In this document: piece by piece, positions 1 through 6,307 of the stretch | Numbering within the stretch: position 1 is the first letter of the stretch | Layout of the letters: every line of letters starts with the position of its first letter | Source: an uncultured Faecalibacterium sp. | Lineage (GTDB): Bacteria > Bacillota > Clostridia > Oscillospirales > Ruminococcaceae | Assembly: GCA_934503275.1 (NCBI GenBank) | Contig: CAKSVD010000044.1 | Location: 1 to 7,200 of the forward strand | Length of the DNA: 7,200 nt | Direction of reading: 5' to 3' | The notes under the pieces: model-generated | The model's database searches: none | Told to the model about the DNA's origin: nothing | What the model saw: the letters and a program-made list of their open reading frames with translations, nothing else | Made by a program: the position numbers and the translations under genes

Positions 1-1
1 C

Positions 2-163
2 TGCAAGCATTTCTTTCAAAAGCTGCGCCCGTTTTGCGTGTTCGGAAGGGCGGGTATGATTATAAGCATACAGCCGCTCCATGCAAAGTTCCTGCTCTGC
101 CATGATGGATTCATCCGTTGGGTCGTAGACTTGTTGGCTGTGGATCGCATTTTTTATCGGCAT
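2..163 (-). CDS. Sugar O-acetyltransferase, LacA/Maa-like, N-terminal part (runs off the left edge)
   Basis: This is the first 54 residues of a gene that continues beyond position 1. The translation begins MPIKNAIHSQQVYDP, followed by TDESIMAEQELCMERLYAYN and then HTRPSEHAKRAQLLKEMLA. This is the pattern of the short helical Mac (maltose acetyltransferase) domain that precedes the left-handed beta-helix in galactoside and maltose O-acetyltransferases: a YDP(T/S)D motif, an alpha-helix, a YN motif, then RxxLLxExL. Such enzymes transfer acetyl from acetyl-CoA to the sugar 6-hydroxyl in the cytoplasm and may detoxify non-metabolisable galactosides. The start is fixed by AAGGAG (minus strand, about 173-178) seven to eight bases before ATG at 163. 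It lies 33 bases behind the AraC-type regulator on the same strand, so co-transcription is likely. The catalytic hexapeptide-repeat part is not visible, so which sugar it acetylates cannot be told. LacA-like is favoured by its neighbours. Confidence 0.75.
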   Translation of the reverse strand, partial: MPIKNAIHSQQVYDPTDESIMAEQELCMERLYAYNHTRPSEHAKRAQLLKEMLA

Positions 164-174
164 GGTTCTACTCT

Positions 175-188
175 CCTTATTTATAAGG
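175..188 (-). promoter_or_regulatory. Small inverted repeat overlapping the acetyltransferase ribosome binding site
   Basis: On the minus strand the sequence CCTTATAAATAAGG precedes the start codon. CCTTA and TAAGG can form a 5-bp stem around a UAAA loop. The right arm is the beginning of the AAGGAG Shine-Dalgarno sequence, so the fold would partly hide the ribosome binding site. The stem is weak and AT-rich, so a regulatory role is only a possibility. Confidence 0.25.
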
Positions 189-196
189 AATCTTTC

Positions 197-1060
197 TCAT
201 TTTTCAGTAGATTCTTCCAGATTCTTTCGGTACTGTGCCGGACTGACACCATACTCTTTCTTGAATACCCGGCTAAAATAGAGTGGGTTATCATACCCTA
301 CGATCTCTGCAATTTCTCCAATATTGTATTCGGTGTTCTCCAATAAGCTTTGTGCATTTACCATCCGAAGGGACAGGATGTATTGTGCAGGGCTTATTTT
401 CATGTACTGCTTAAAATTACGGATAAACCAGTTCGTACTGATATGCAGCGATTCTGCGTAATCGTCCACACTGACCTTTGTATTATAATTCTCGTTAAAG
501 TAGGCAACGGCGGCTTCGATTTCTTCGGGGATGCTTGTAGTTGTTTTCTCGCTTTCCTGCTGTTGCCTGCTTACTAAAAGCAGAATGATGTTGAAGAGAG
601 AAGCAATATAGTCTTCATAGCCATATTCACATTGTTGCAGTTCCCGGATGATCTTTCGGAACAGCATTTTGTAATCCGGCAGTGTGCCGCTGTAAAAAAC
701 GTGCTTGTCCAATGGTATTCCGTGATAGTTCAGGATGTTTTTGACATCATATCCTGTAAAGTGAATCCAGAACACCTCTGGATGATCTTCTACATAGTAG
801 ACATACTTCTGGATTTCTTTCGGCTGATAAAGCACCATGTGTCCAGAAGTCACCACTTCCTCAACACCATCGAACCAGAAGTGTGCTTTACCAGATGCCA
901 CATAGAGGATTTGATAGTCTCTGCGACCCTTTGCCCAAAAAGTAGGTAGCTTAGGGCGTTTTTTCAAGCGATAAGTGCCGCAGCTGCCTACGACCAGCGG
1001 CTTTGAGTAGTCTTTGAAATCCAAACGGGAGTTGTTCAAATATCCTGAGTTGAAATACAT
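197..1060 (-). CDS. AraC-family transcriptional regulator (sugar sensing)
   Basis: This is a 287-residue one-component regulator. Residues about 20-165 form an AraC-type cupin sensor domain, with the landmarks RRDYQILYVASGKAHFWFDG (46-65), then GHMVLYQP (73-80) and VFWIHFTG (96-103). A linker follows (about 166-180), then a C-terminal AraC/XylS DNA-binding domain (about 183-282) with two helix-turn-helix units: the first around 196-220 (SVDDYAESLHIS) and the second around 246-280 (IGEIAEIVGYDNPLYFSRVF, then KKEYGVSPAQYR, the family signature). The frame is open upstream to 1282, but ATG at 1060 is preferred. It has GAGGAGG eight bases upstream, and it gives the usual family length with the cupin domain near the N-terminus. 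It is transcribed divergently from the transporter and lacZ and is followed by an acetyltransferase gene. It therefore probably activates the lac genes when it binds a beta-galactoside or a derived sugar. The ligand is inferred from context only. Confidence 0.9.
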   Translation of the reverse strand: MYFNSGYLNNSRLDFKDYSKPLVVGSCGTYRLKKRPKLPTFWAKGRRDYQILYVASGKAHFWFDGVEEVVTSGHMVLYQPKEIQKYVYYVEDHPEVFWIHFTGYDVKNILNYHGIPLDKHVFYSGTLPDYKMLFRKIIRELQQCEYGYEDYIASLFNIILLLVSRQQQESEKTTTSIPEEIEAAVAYFNENYNTKVSVDDYAESLHISTNWFIRNFKQYMKISPAQYILSLRMVNAQSLLENTEYNIGEIAEIVGYDNPLYFSRVFKKEYGVSPAQYRKNLEESTEK

Positions 1061-1087
1061 CCCTGCGTCCTCCTCATCTTCAGAGAT

Positions 1088-1117
1088 TTTACAGTGATTT
1101 GGGAAATGTTCTATCAA
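1088..1117 (-). promoter_or_regulatory. Possible promoter of the regulator gene
   Basis: On the minus strand TTGATA (plus 1112-1117) lies 18 bases from TGTAAA (plus 1088-1093). This would start transcription near 1081, about 20 bases before the regulator start codon. The -10 match is moderate and other AT-rich placements are possible. Confidence 0.3.
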
Positions 1118-1151
1118 AAAATTACAAACTCTTTGATTTTGTGCATATTCT

Positions 1152-1193
1152 GTTCCATCTTGTCTATATCTTTTCGTTCCATTAGATTCTATA
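1152..1193 (+). promoter_or_regulatory. Direct repeat upstream of and overlapping the transporter promoter, candidate AraC-regulator site
   Basis: GTTCCAT occurs at 1152-1158 and again at 1176-1182. Each copy is followed by TCTATA (1163-1168 and 1188-1193), so two similar half-sites lie 24-25 bases apart. AraC-family proteins usually bind direct repeats about two helical turns apart, close to the -35 of the promoter they activate. The second copy runs into the -10 element, which could equally mean repression. The site is inferred from position and symmetry. Confidence 0.35.
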
Positions 1194-1195
1194 AT
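1190..1195 (+). promoter_or_regulatory. Consensus -10 element of the transporter-lacZ operon, no clear -35
   Basis: TATAAT at 1190-1195 is a perfect -10 hexamer. The sequence 16-18 bases upstream (TATCTT and nearby) does not resemble TTGACA, as expected for an activator-dependent promoter. The predicted start is near 1202, leaving a leader of about 108 bases before the transporter start codon. Confidence 0.5.
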
Positions 1196-1198
1196 ATT

Positions 1199-1254
1199 TT
1201 CAGACGAAACGCAAGAGATTTGGGCAACTTGCGTAATGAGAATTCCAGTCTGAA
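1199..1254 (+). promoter_or_regulatory. Nested inverted repeats in the transporter mRNA leader
   Basis: TTCAGAC (1199-1205) can pair with GTCTGAA (1248-1254). Inside it ACGCAAG (1209-1215) can pair with CTTGCGT (1228-1234) around a 12-base loop. Both arms are perfect 7-bp matches. The outer arm begins almost at the predicted transcript start, so the 5' end of the mRNA could fold into a two-tier stem. It could be an mRNA-stabilising structure, a regulatory leader, or in DNA form an operator. It matches no riboswitch I recognise. Confidence 0.4.
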
Positions 1255-1309
1255 GTGCGCAGCAGATTGGTCGCGCCCACACAAAACAAGCAAGATGGGA
1301 GAAAGCACA

Positions 1310-2680
1310 ATGACTGAGAAGCGTTATCTAAAGTGGTATAATAAAGTCGGCTATGGTTCAGGCGATATTGCAGGCAACGTGGTGTATGCATTCCTGTCCT
1401 CCTTCGTCATGATCTATCTGACCAACACTGTTGGCCTGAACCCCGGTATTGTCGGCACTCTGATTGCAGTTTCCAAACTGCTGGACGGTGTGACGGACAT
1501 TTTCTTTGGTTCTTTGATTGACAAAACGCATTCTAAGATGGGCAAAGCCCGTCCTTGGATGCTGTACGGCTACATTGGCTGTGCCATTACGCTGGTGGCA
1601 ATTTTCGCCATCCCGACCAATCTGGGACAGCTTGCACAGTACGCATGGTTCCTGATCGCATATACTCTGCTGAACGCTGTATTCTACACTGCCAACAACA
1701 TTGCTTACTCTGCACTGACTGCTCTCATCACGAAGAACAGTGCCGAACAGGTCGAGATGGGTTCTTGGCGTTTCATGTTCGCCTTTGCCACCAGTCTGCT
1801 CATCCAGTCCATCACGCTGGGTGCTGTTACGGCATTGGGCGGTGGTGCTGCCGGTTGGCGCACTGTTGCAATCATCTACGCCATCATCGGTCTGCTTGTC
1901 AACACCCTCTCCGTTTTCTCCGTGAAGGAACTGCCGGAAGGCGAATTGGTGGATACCACCGACAAAAAGGAAATCGAGCAGGACGAAAAGTACAATCTGG
2001 TTCAGGCTGCAAAGCTGCTTGCTGGTAACAAATATTATATGATGATTTGCGTCACCTACATTTTGCAGCAGATCTACGGTGCCATGATCAGCATGGGCAC
2101 CTACTATGCAACCTACATCCTTGGCAACCAGAATCTGTTCGGTGTATTCTCTTGGGCAATCAACATTCCTCTGATCATCGCACTGGTGTTCACCCCGACC
2201 TTGGTTGCAAAGTGGAATGGAATGTATAAGCTGAATGTAATGAGCTATACTCTGGCAACGATTTCTCGTGCACTGGTTGCTGTAGCTGGTTACATGGGCA
2301 GCGGCAATGTGACCTTGATGCTGCTCTTTACTGCAATCGCAGCTCTTGGTCAGGGTCCTTGGCAGGGCGATATGAACGCTGCGATTGCTGCTTGCTCTGA
2401 ATATACTTGGCTGACGAAGCATAAGCGCGTGGATGGCACGATGTACTCCTGCACTTCTCTCGGTGTGAAGCTGGGCGGCGGTCTGGGTACTGCCATCACC
2501 GGCTGGCTGCTGGCAGCAAGCCATTTTGACAGCGCTCTGACCGTTCAGCCGGATTCCTGCATCAATATGCTGAAGATCATGTATCTGGTGATTCCGTTTG
2601 CTCTGGATGCCATCATCACCTTCATTCTCTCTCGTATGAAGGTCGAAGAAGCAAATGAAAAACTGCGTGCAGCAGTCTGA
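1310..2680 (+). CDS. GPH-family sugar:cation symporter (MelB/LacS type)
   Basis: This 456-residue inner-membrane transporter of the glycoside-pentoside-hexuronide family imports a (di)saccharide with Na+ or H+. About twelve hydrophobic helices can be traced: roughly 22-43, 46-70, 83-103, 111-134, 153-175, 182-204, 243-268, 276-298, 309-329, 334-358, 381-403 and 420-441. Family motifs are YGSGD (15-19), LLDGVTDIFFGSLID (57-71) and GKARPW (78-83). Another is KRVDGTMYS (372-380), followed by K387 in helix 11. D59 and D63 match the cation-site aspartates D55 and D59 of MelB, and T127 matches T121. N130 stands where MelB has the sugar-binding D124. No LacS-type IIA domain is fused at the C-terminus. 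ATG at 1310 is chosen because GGGAG lies eight bases upstream and the protein then starts as relatives do; the frame is open back to 1094. Next to a beta-galactosidase, lactose or another beta-galactoside is the likely substrate. Confidence 0.9.
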   Translation: MTEKRYLKWYNKVGYGSGDIAGNVVYAFLSSFVMIYLTNTVGLNPGIVGTLIAVSKLLDGVTDIFFGSLIDKTHSKMGKARPWMLYGYIGCAITLVAIFAIPTNLGQLAQYAWFLIAYTLLNAVFYTANNIAYSALTALITKNSAEQVEMGSWRFMFAFATSLLIQSITLGAVTALGGGAAGWRTVAIIYAIIGLLVNTLSVFSVKELPEGELVDTTDKKEIEQDEKYNLVQAAKLLAGNKYYMMICVTYILQQIYGAMISMGTYYATYILGNQNLFGVFSWAINIPLIIALVFTPTLVAKWNGMYKLNVMSYTLATISRALVAVAGYMGSGNVTLMLLFTAIAALGQGPWQGDMNAAIAACSEYTWLTKHKRVDGTMYSCTSLGVKLGGGLGTAITGWLLAASHFDSALTVQPDSCINMLKIMYLVIPFALDAIITFILSRMKVEEANEKLRAAV

Positions 2681-2716
2681 TAACAAGCCATTATCATTTC
2701 TCCTTCATCTGCTGTT

Positions 2717-2746
2717 CCCCGGAGGAATCCAGCGATTCCTCCGGGG
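2717..2746 (+). promoter_or_regulatory. Perfect 13-bp hairpin between transporter and lacZ
   Basis: CCCCGGAGGAATC (2717-2729) and GATTCCTCCGGGG (2734-2746) are exact complements around the 4-base loop CAGC. No T-run follows on either strand, so it is not a classic intrinsic terminator. In an operon this position fits an RNA element that protects or processes the message, or causes partial termination that sets the transporter-to-enzyme ratio. No separate lacZ promoter with both hexamers is visible after it. Confidence 0.65.
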
Positions 2747-2794
2747 AGGCTGGAGAAATATTATAAAATTATAAAAGGTAAATGAGGAAATACT

Positions 2795-5700
2795 ATGGCT
2801 GCATTTGATTTTGCAAAAGTAAAAGACCCCACCTTTTTCAAGGAAAACGTGCTGAATGCTCATGCAAGTTTCCGTACTTACGCTTCCCGCGAAGAATATC
2901 GGACAGGCTCCTCTTCTTTGGCGCTGAAGCTGGACGGTATCTGGAAATTCGCCTACGCAAAGAACTACACCAGTGCCATCCCCGGCTTTGAAAAGACAGA
3001 TTACGATTGCAGCGGCTGGGATGACATTCATGTTCCGGCACACATCCAGATGGAGGGCTATGATATTCCCCAGTACGCGAATGTTCAGTATCCGTGGGAT
3101 GGCCGTGAAGAAGTACAGCCGGGCGAGATCCCGCAGCGGTTCAATCCGGTGGCAAGCTATGTAAAATACTTCGAGCTGCCGGAATCCATGCAGGGCAAGC
3201 CCGTCCACATCGAGTTCGAGGGTGTGGAAAGCGGCATGGCTCTTTGGCTGAACGGGTCTTATGTGGGTTACACCGAGGACAGCTTCTCCGCACACGCATT
3301 CGATCTGACTCCCTATCTCCAGCCGGGCGTGAACAAACTTGCCGTGCAGGTGTTCAAGTGGACTTCCTCCAGCTGGTGCGAAGATCAGGACTTCTTCCGC
3401 TTCTCCGGCATCTTCCGCAGCGTGTGGCTGTACGCCATCCCCACCGTGCATCTGAAAGATATATCCGTCAAAACGCTGTTTGCCGGGGATGATTTCGCTC
3501 ATTCCACGCTGGAAGTTGCATTGCAGGTGGAGGGAAAGGGCGCAGCCCGTCTGACCCTGCGCCGCAGTGAACTGGAAGTGTTCTCCGAAAAAATCGCACT
3601 GAACGGCGGCTCTGCTTTGTTCAGCCATGCGGTGGAGAACCCCCACCTGTGGAGTGCAGAGGACCCGGCTCTGTATGAACTGGAAATCGAGCTGCTGGAC
3701 GATGCAGGCCATCTGGTAGAGGTGACTGGGCAGAAAGTCGGTTTCCGCAAGTTCGAGTTGAAGAACAATCGGATGCTGCTCAACGGCAAGCGCATCGTGT
3801 TCAAGGGTGCCAACCGTCATGAGTTCAGCTCCATTACGGGTCGTGCTGTGGGCGTACACACCCATGAGGAACTGCTTCGGGATATCATCACCATGAAGCA
3901 GAACAACATCAATGCCATCCGTACCAGCCATTACCAGAATCAGGATGCACTGTACGACCTGTGCGACGAGTATGGTCTGTATCTGATCGCAGAGAACAAT
4001 CTGGAATCCCATGGCACATGGGACATCCATCAGGCTGGCATTCGCGGCATCGAGGGCGTTTTGCCCAATGATAAGCCGGAGTGGAAAGCCGTCTTGTTTG
4101 ACCGCATGAATTCCACTTACCAGCGTGACAAAAACCATCCTGCTGTTCTGATCTGGTCTCTGGGCAACGAATCGTTTGGCGGTGAGACCCTGCTCCAGAT
4201 GGCCGAGATGGTCCGTCGCTTTGATGACACCCGTCTGGTGCATTACGAAGGTGTGGTCAACGATCCCCGCTTCCTCGAAACCACCGATATCGAGAGCCAT
4301 ATGTACAGCACCGTGAAGGACATTAAAGAGTATCTGGCACAGGGCGATAAGCGGCCTTATATCGAGTGCGAATACTCTCATGCTATGGGCAACTCCAACG
4401 GTGCTTTGCACAAGTACACGGAACTTGCCGACCAGAAGGACTGCGGCTATCAGGGCGGCTTCATCTGGGATTACATCGACCAGTCCATCTGGAAAAAAGA
4501 CCGCTACGGCAAGTGGTTCCAAGCCTACGGCGGCGACTTCGGTGAGCGTCCTACCGACTATAATTTCAGCGGAAACGGCATTGCCTACGGTGGTGACCGT
4601 GCTCCTTCTCCCAAGATGCAGGAGGTCAAGTTCTGCTATCAGAACATCGCCGTTTCCATCGACAACTCTGGCTTTGAAGTCTGGAACAAGAACCTGTTCA
4701 CCTCTACGGATGCTTTCGACTGCGTTGCTCTGCTGCATCGTGATGGAAAGCTGTATCAGCAGCAGGAACTGACCAATATTGATGTTGCTCCCGAAGAGCG
4801 TTCCAGCTTCCCGCTGCCGTTTATGGTTCCTGCGCTCCCCGGTGAATATGCAGTGACCATCAGCTTCCGTTTGAAGGAGGACACCAGCTGGGCAAAGAAG
4901 GGTCATGAAGTCGCCTTTGGACAGGGTGTGATCGCTGTGGTTCGTTCCATTCCCAGCAAGAAGGTCACGCCGTTTACCGTTACGCACGGTACACACAACA
5001 TCGGTGTCCGGGGTGAGAATTTCGATGTTTTGTTCTCCGATCTGAATGGCGGCCTGACTTCCTACCGCTATGCCGGAAAAGAGATGATTCAGGAGATTCC
5101 CCGTCCCAACTTCTGGCGCGCTCCCACCGACAACGACCGCGGCAACAACATGGGCGGCGTTCGCGGTCAGTGGAAGCTGGCAAGCCTGTACGCTACCGCC
5201 AAGGGCATCGGCAAGGAGATTCCGTCTGTTCATGGCGGCACCATCCTCCAGAACCCCACCTGCGAGGTGGAAGCCGACAGCGTGGTCGTGACCTATCTCT
5301 ATAACCTCCAGACCAGCCCCGCAGCAGAGTGCAGCCTGCAGTACCGTGTGTTCGGTGATGGCCGCATCCAGACCACCCTGCACTATGACCCGGTGGAAGG
5401 ACTTGCAGCAATGCCGGAGTTCGGCGTACTGTTCAAGATCGACGCTGACTACGACACGGTGGAGTGGTACGGAAACGGCCCTGCGGAGACCTACTGGGAT
5501 CGTCAGCATGGTGCAAAGCTGGGCATTTACCAGAACAAGGTCGCAGACAACATGGCACAGTACCTTGTGCCGCAGGAGTGCGGTGCAAAGACCGCTGTGC
5601 GCTGGGCAAAGGTAGTGGACCGCAAGGGTCGCGGGCTGCTGTTTACCGCAGATGCCGCAAAGCCCATGTTCTTCTCTGCGCTGCCCTACACTCCCCATGA

Positions 5701-5878
5701 AATGGAGAGTGCCAAGCATCCCTACGAGCTGCCCCCGGTCCATTACACGGTGATTCGTGCCATCGGCGAGCAGATGGGCGTTGGCGGCGATGACAGCTGG
5801 GGTGCCAATGTCCACCCGGAGTATATTCCTGATGTAACCAAGCCTGTGGAGTTCACCTTTACGTTCCGTGGCATCTGA
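2795..5878 (+). CDS. lacZ: Beta-galactosidase, glycoside hydrolase family 2 (LacZ type)
   Basis: This 1027-residue cytoplasmic enzyme hydrolyses lactose and other beta-galactosides to galactose plus the aglycone; E. coli LacZ has 1024 residues. Domains in order are the sugar-binding jelly roll (about 40-215), an Ig-like domain (220-322), the TIM barrel (325-615), a second Ig-like domain (620-725) and the large C-terminal beta-sandwich (735-1025). The acid/base is E459 in WSLGNES and the nucleophile is E526 in CEYSHAMGNS. The magnesium site is E404, H406 and E459. Other active-site counterparts of E. coli LacZ are D199 (EDQD), H342, H379, Y504, H529 and W1002 (GGDDSW), so the enzyme should be active. 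There is no signal peptide. GAGG lies seven bases before ATG 2795. It follows the transporter by 114 bases with a hairpin between and is probably co-transcribed. Natural substrates may be broader than lactose. Confidence 0.97.
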   Translation: MAAFDFAKVKDPTFFKENVLNAHASFRTYASREEYRTGSSSLALKLDGIWKFAYAKNYTSAIPGFEKTDYDCSGWDDIHVPAHIQMEGYDIPQYANVQYPWDGREEVQPGEIPQRFNPVASYVKYFELPESMQGKPVHIEFEGVESGMALWLNGSYVGYTEDSFSAHAFDLTPYLQPGVNKLAVQVFKWTSSSWCEDQDFFRFSGIFRSVWLYAIPTVHLKDISVKTLFAGDDFAHSTLEVALQVEGKGAARLTLRRSELEVFSEKIALNGGSALFSHAVENPHLWSAEDPALYELEIELLDDAGHLVEVTGQKVGFRKFELKNNRMLLNGKRIVFKGANRHEFSSITGRAVGVHTHEELLRDIITMKQNNINAIRTSHYQNQDALYDLCDEYGLYLIAENNLESHGTWDIHQAGIRGIEGVLPNDKPEWKAVLFDRMNSTYQRDKNHPAVLIWSLGNESFGGETLLQMAEMVRRFDDTRLVHYEGVVNDPRFLETTDIESHMYSTVKDIKEYLAQGDKRPYIECEYSHAMGNSNGALHKYTELADQKDCGYQGGFIWDYIDQSIWKKDRYGKWFQAYGGDFGERPTDYNFSGNGIAYGGDRAPSPKMQEVKFCYQNIAVSIDNSGFEVWNKNLFTSTDAFDCVALLHRDGKLYQQQELTNIDVAPEERSSFPLPFMVPALPGEYAVTISFRLKEDTSWAKKGHEVAFGQGVIAVVRSIPSKKVTPFTVTHGTHNIGVRGENFDVLFSDLNGGLTSYRYAGKEMIQEIPRPNFWRAPTDNDRGNNMGGVRGQWKLASLYATAKGIGKEIPSVHGGTILQNPTCEVEADSVVVTYLYNLQTSPAAECSLQYRVFGDGRIQTTLHYDPVEGLAAMPEFGVLFKIDADYDTVEWYGNGPAETYWDRQHGAKLGIYQNKVADNMAQYLVPQECGAKTAVRWAKVVDRKGRGLLFTADAAKPMFFSALPYTPHEMESAKHPYELPPVHYTVIRAIGEQMGVGGDDSWGANVHPEYIPDVTKPVEFTFTFRGI

Positions 5879-5905
5879 TGATTGCCCGCAAATGAGGTGT
5901 TCTCT

Positions 5906-5959
5906 GTGAAAAAAGCGAAAGATCAGCCTGAATCTGAACCAGATGACCCTCGTTATTAA
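5906..5959 (+). CDS. Possible 17-residue ORF behind lacZ
   Basis: GTG at 5906 has GAGGTG upstream (from about 5895) and reads MKKAKDQPESEPDDPRY before TAA at 5957-5959, a charged peptide. The stop codon overlaps the left arm of the following hairpin. The ribosome-binding-like sequence is reasonable, but an ORF this short is easily due to chance and I recognise no family. Confidence 0.2.
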   Translation: MKKAKDQPESEPDDPRY

Positions 5960-6025
5960 GACACCTTCGCGTTGAGATAAGGACATCCCTGCATGAGATT
6001 CCTATCAAAAGCGAGGGTGTCTTTT
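5958..6025 (+). terminator. Long imperfect hairpin, probable end of the lac transcript
   Basis: AAGACACCTTCGC (5958-5970) pairs with GCGAGGGTGTCTT (6011-6023) over 13 positions with a single U-G wobble. The 40-base interior can form a further helix, GATAAGGA (5976-5983) with TCCTATC (6000-6006), with one bulged base. TTTT (6022-6025) at the end of the right arm gives only a short U-tract. It stands 79 bases after the lacZ stop, where a terminator is expected, but the long interior makes it less typical. Confidence 0.5.
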
Positions 6026-6039
6026 GTGGTATCACAAAA
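6022..6039. repeat. Short inverted repeat next to the lac terminator
   Basis: TTTTGTG (6022-6028) and CACAAAA (6033-6039) are exact complements around GTAT. It overlaps the last bases of the preceding hairpin, so the two folds compete. Read on the minus strand it is a weak hairpin ending in AAAA, so it is not a terminator for leftward transcripts. Confidence 0.35.
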
Positions 6040-6055
6040 TCTCAATTCCTGACAC

Positions 6056-6094
6056 CACTATTTATAAGTAGTGCTTCGTTCTATATAAGTAGCG
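6056..6094. repeat. Operator-like palindrome and 21-base-spaced direct repeat
   Basis: Positions 6056-6073 (CACTATTTATAAGTAGTG) form an 18-bp palindrome with one mismatched pair. Its right part TATAAGTAGTG (6063-6073) recurs as TATAAGTAGCG (6084-6094), exactly 21 bases on. Two-turn spacing places both copies on the same face of the helix, as in many operators or recombination-protein sites. It lies between the lac terminator and a forward promoter; the protein that might bind it is unknown. Confidence 0.4.
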
Positions 6095-6172
6095 TTGCTA
6101 TGTCAAAATAGCCGTATGCCGTTTTTGTTCAGAGCATTTCTTTGAATGGTTCTCCAAACTTTCTTTAACGTA

Positions 6173-6201
6173 TTGAAGTACACAAATTTTTAGGATACAA
6201 T
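6173..6201 (+). promoter_or_regulatory. Sigma-A-type promoter for the two tiny ORFs
   Basis: TTGAAG (6173-6178) and TACAAT (6196-6201) are separated by exactly 17 bases. Each differs from consensus at two positions or fewer. The predicted start is near 6208, about 54 bases before the first of two small ORFs with strong ribosome binding sites. It is the best complete promoter in the window. Confidence 0.6.
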
Positions 6202-6261
6202 CAGCACATTCCCCAAAAGCTATATAGAATTACACAAAAATTTGATAGGAGGCGTACACAC

Positions 6262-6306
6262 ATGAGTTGGCATCGCCACCCATCCTCGTTGACGGAGGTC
6301 GGCTGA
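6262..6306 (+). CDS. Tiny ORF (14 residues), possible leader peptide
   Basis: ATG at 6262 is preceded by a perfect AGGAGG (6247-6252) at nine bases and reads MSWHRHPSSLTEVG before TGA at 6304-6306. The next small ORF starts one base after this stop. A good promoter, a perfect ribosome binding site and tight spacing to a second ORF with its own site argue for real translation. The peptide is too short for a fold, so a leader or coupling role is more likely than an enzyme. I recognise no family, and it may belong to the mobile-element remnant. Confidence 0.4.
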   Translation: MSWHRHPSSLTEVG

Positions 6307-6307
6307 C

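Noticed and set aside
1061..1282. N-terminal extension of the AraC-type regulator to 1282
   Set aside because: GAGGAGG is correctly spaced before ATG 1060, and the extra 74 residues would be encoded by the divergent promoter region.
1094..1309. N-terminal extension of the transporter to 1094
   Set aside because: The extra 72 residues lie across the promoter and the leader stem-loops and have no ribosome binding site. The family N-terminus begins at 1310.
1358..2686. Minus-strand open frame of 442 codons opposite the transporter
   Set aside because: It is a shadow of the GPH transporter, with a hydrophilic, Cys/His/Gln-rich translation and no start signals.
2747..2794. Separate lacZ promoter in the AT-rich stretch before the gene
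   Set aside because: TATTAT and TATAAA occur, but nothing like a -35 lies 16-18 bases upstream, where the hairpin arm sits.
2705..5986. Minus-strand open frame of 1093 codons covering lacZ
   Set aside because: It is exactly antisense to a fully convincing GH2 enzyme. The translation has no recognisable domain, is rich in His, Cys and Gln, and has no ribosome binding site. It results from the codon bias of lacZ.
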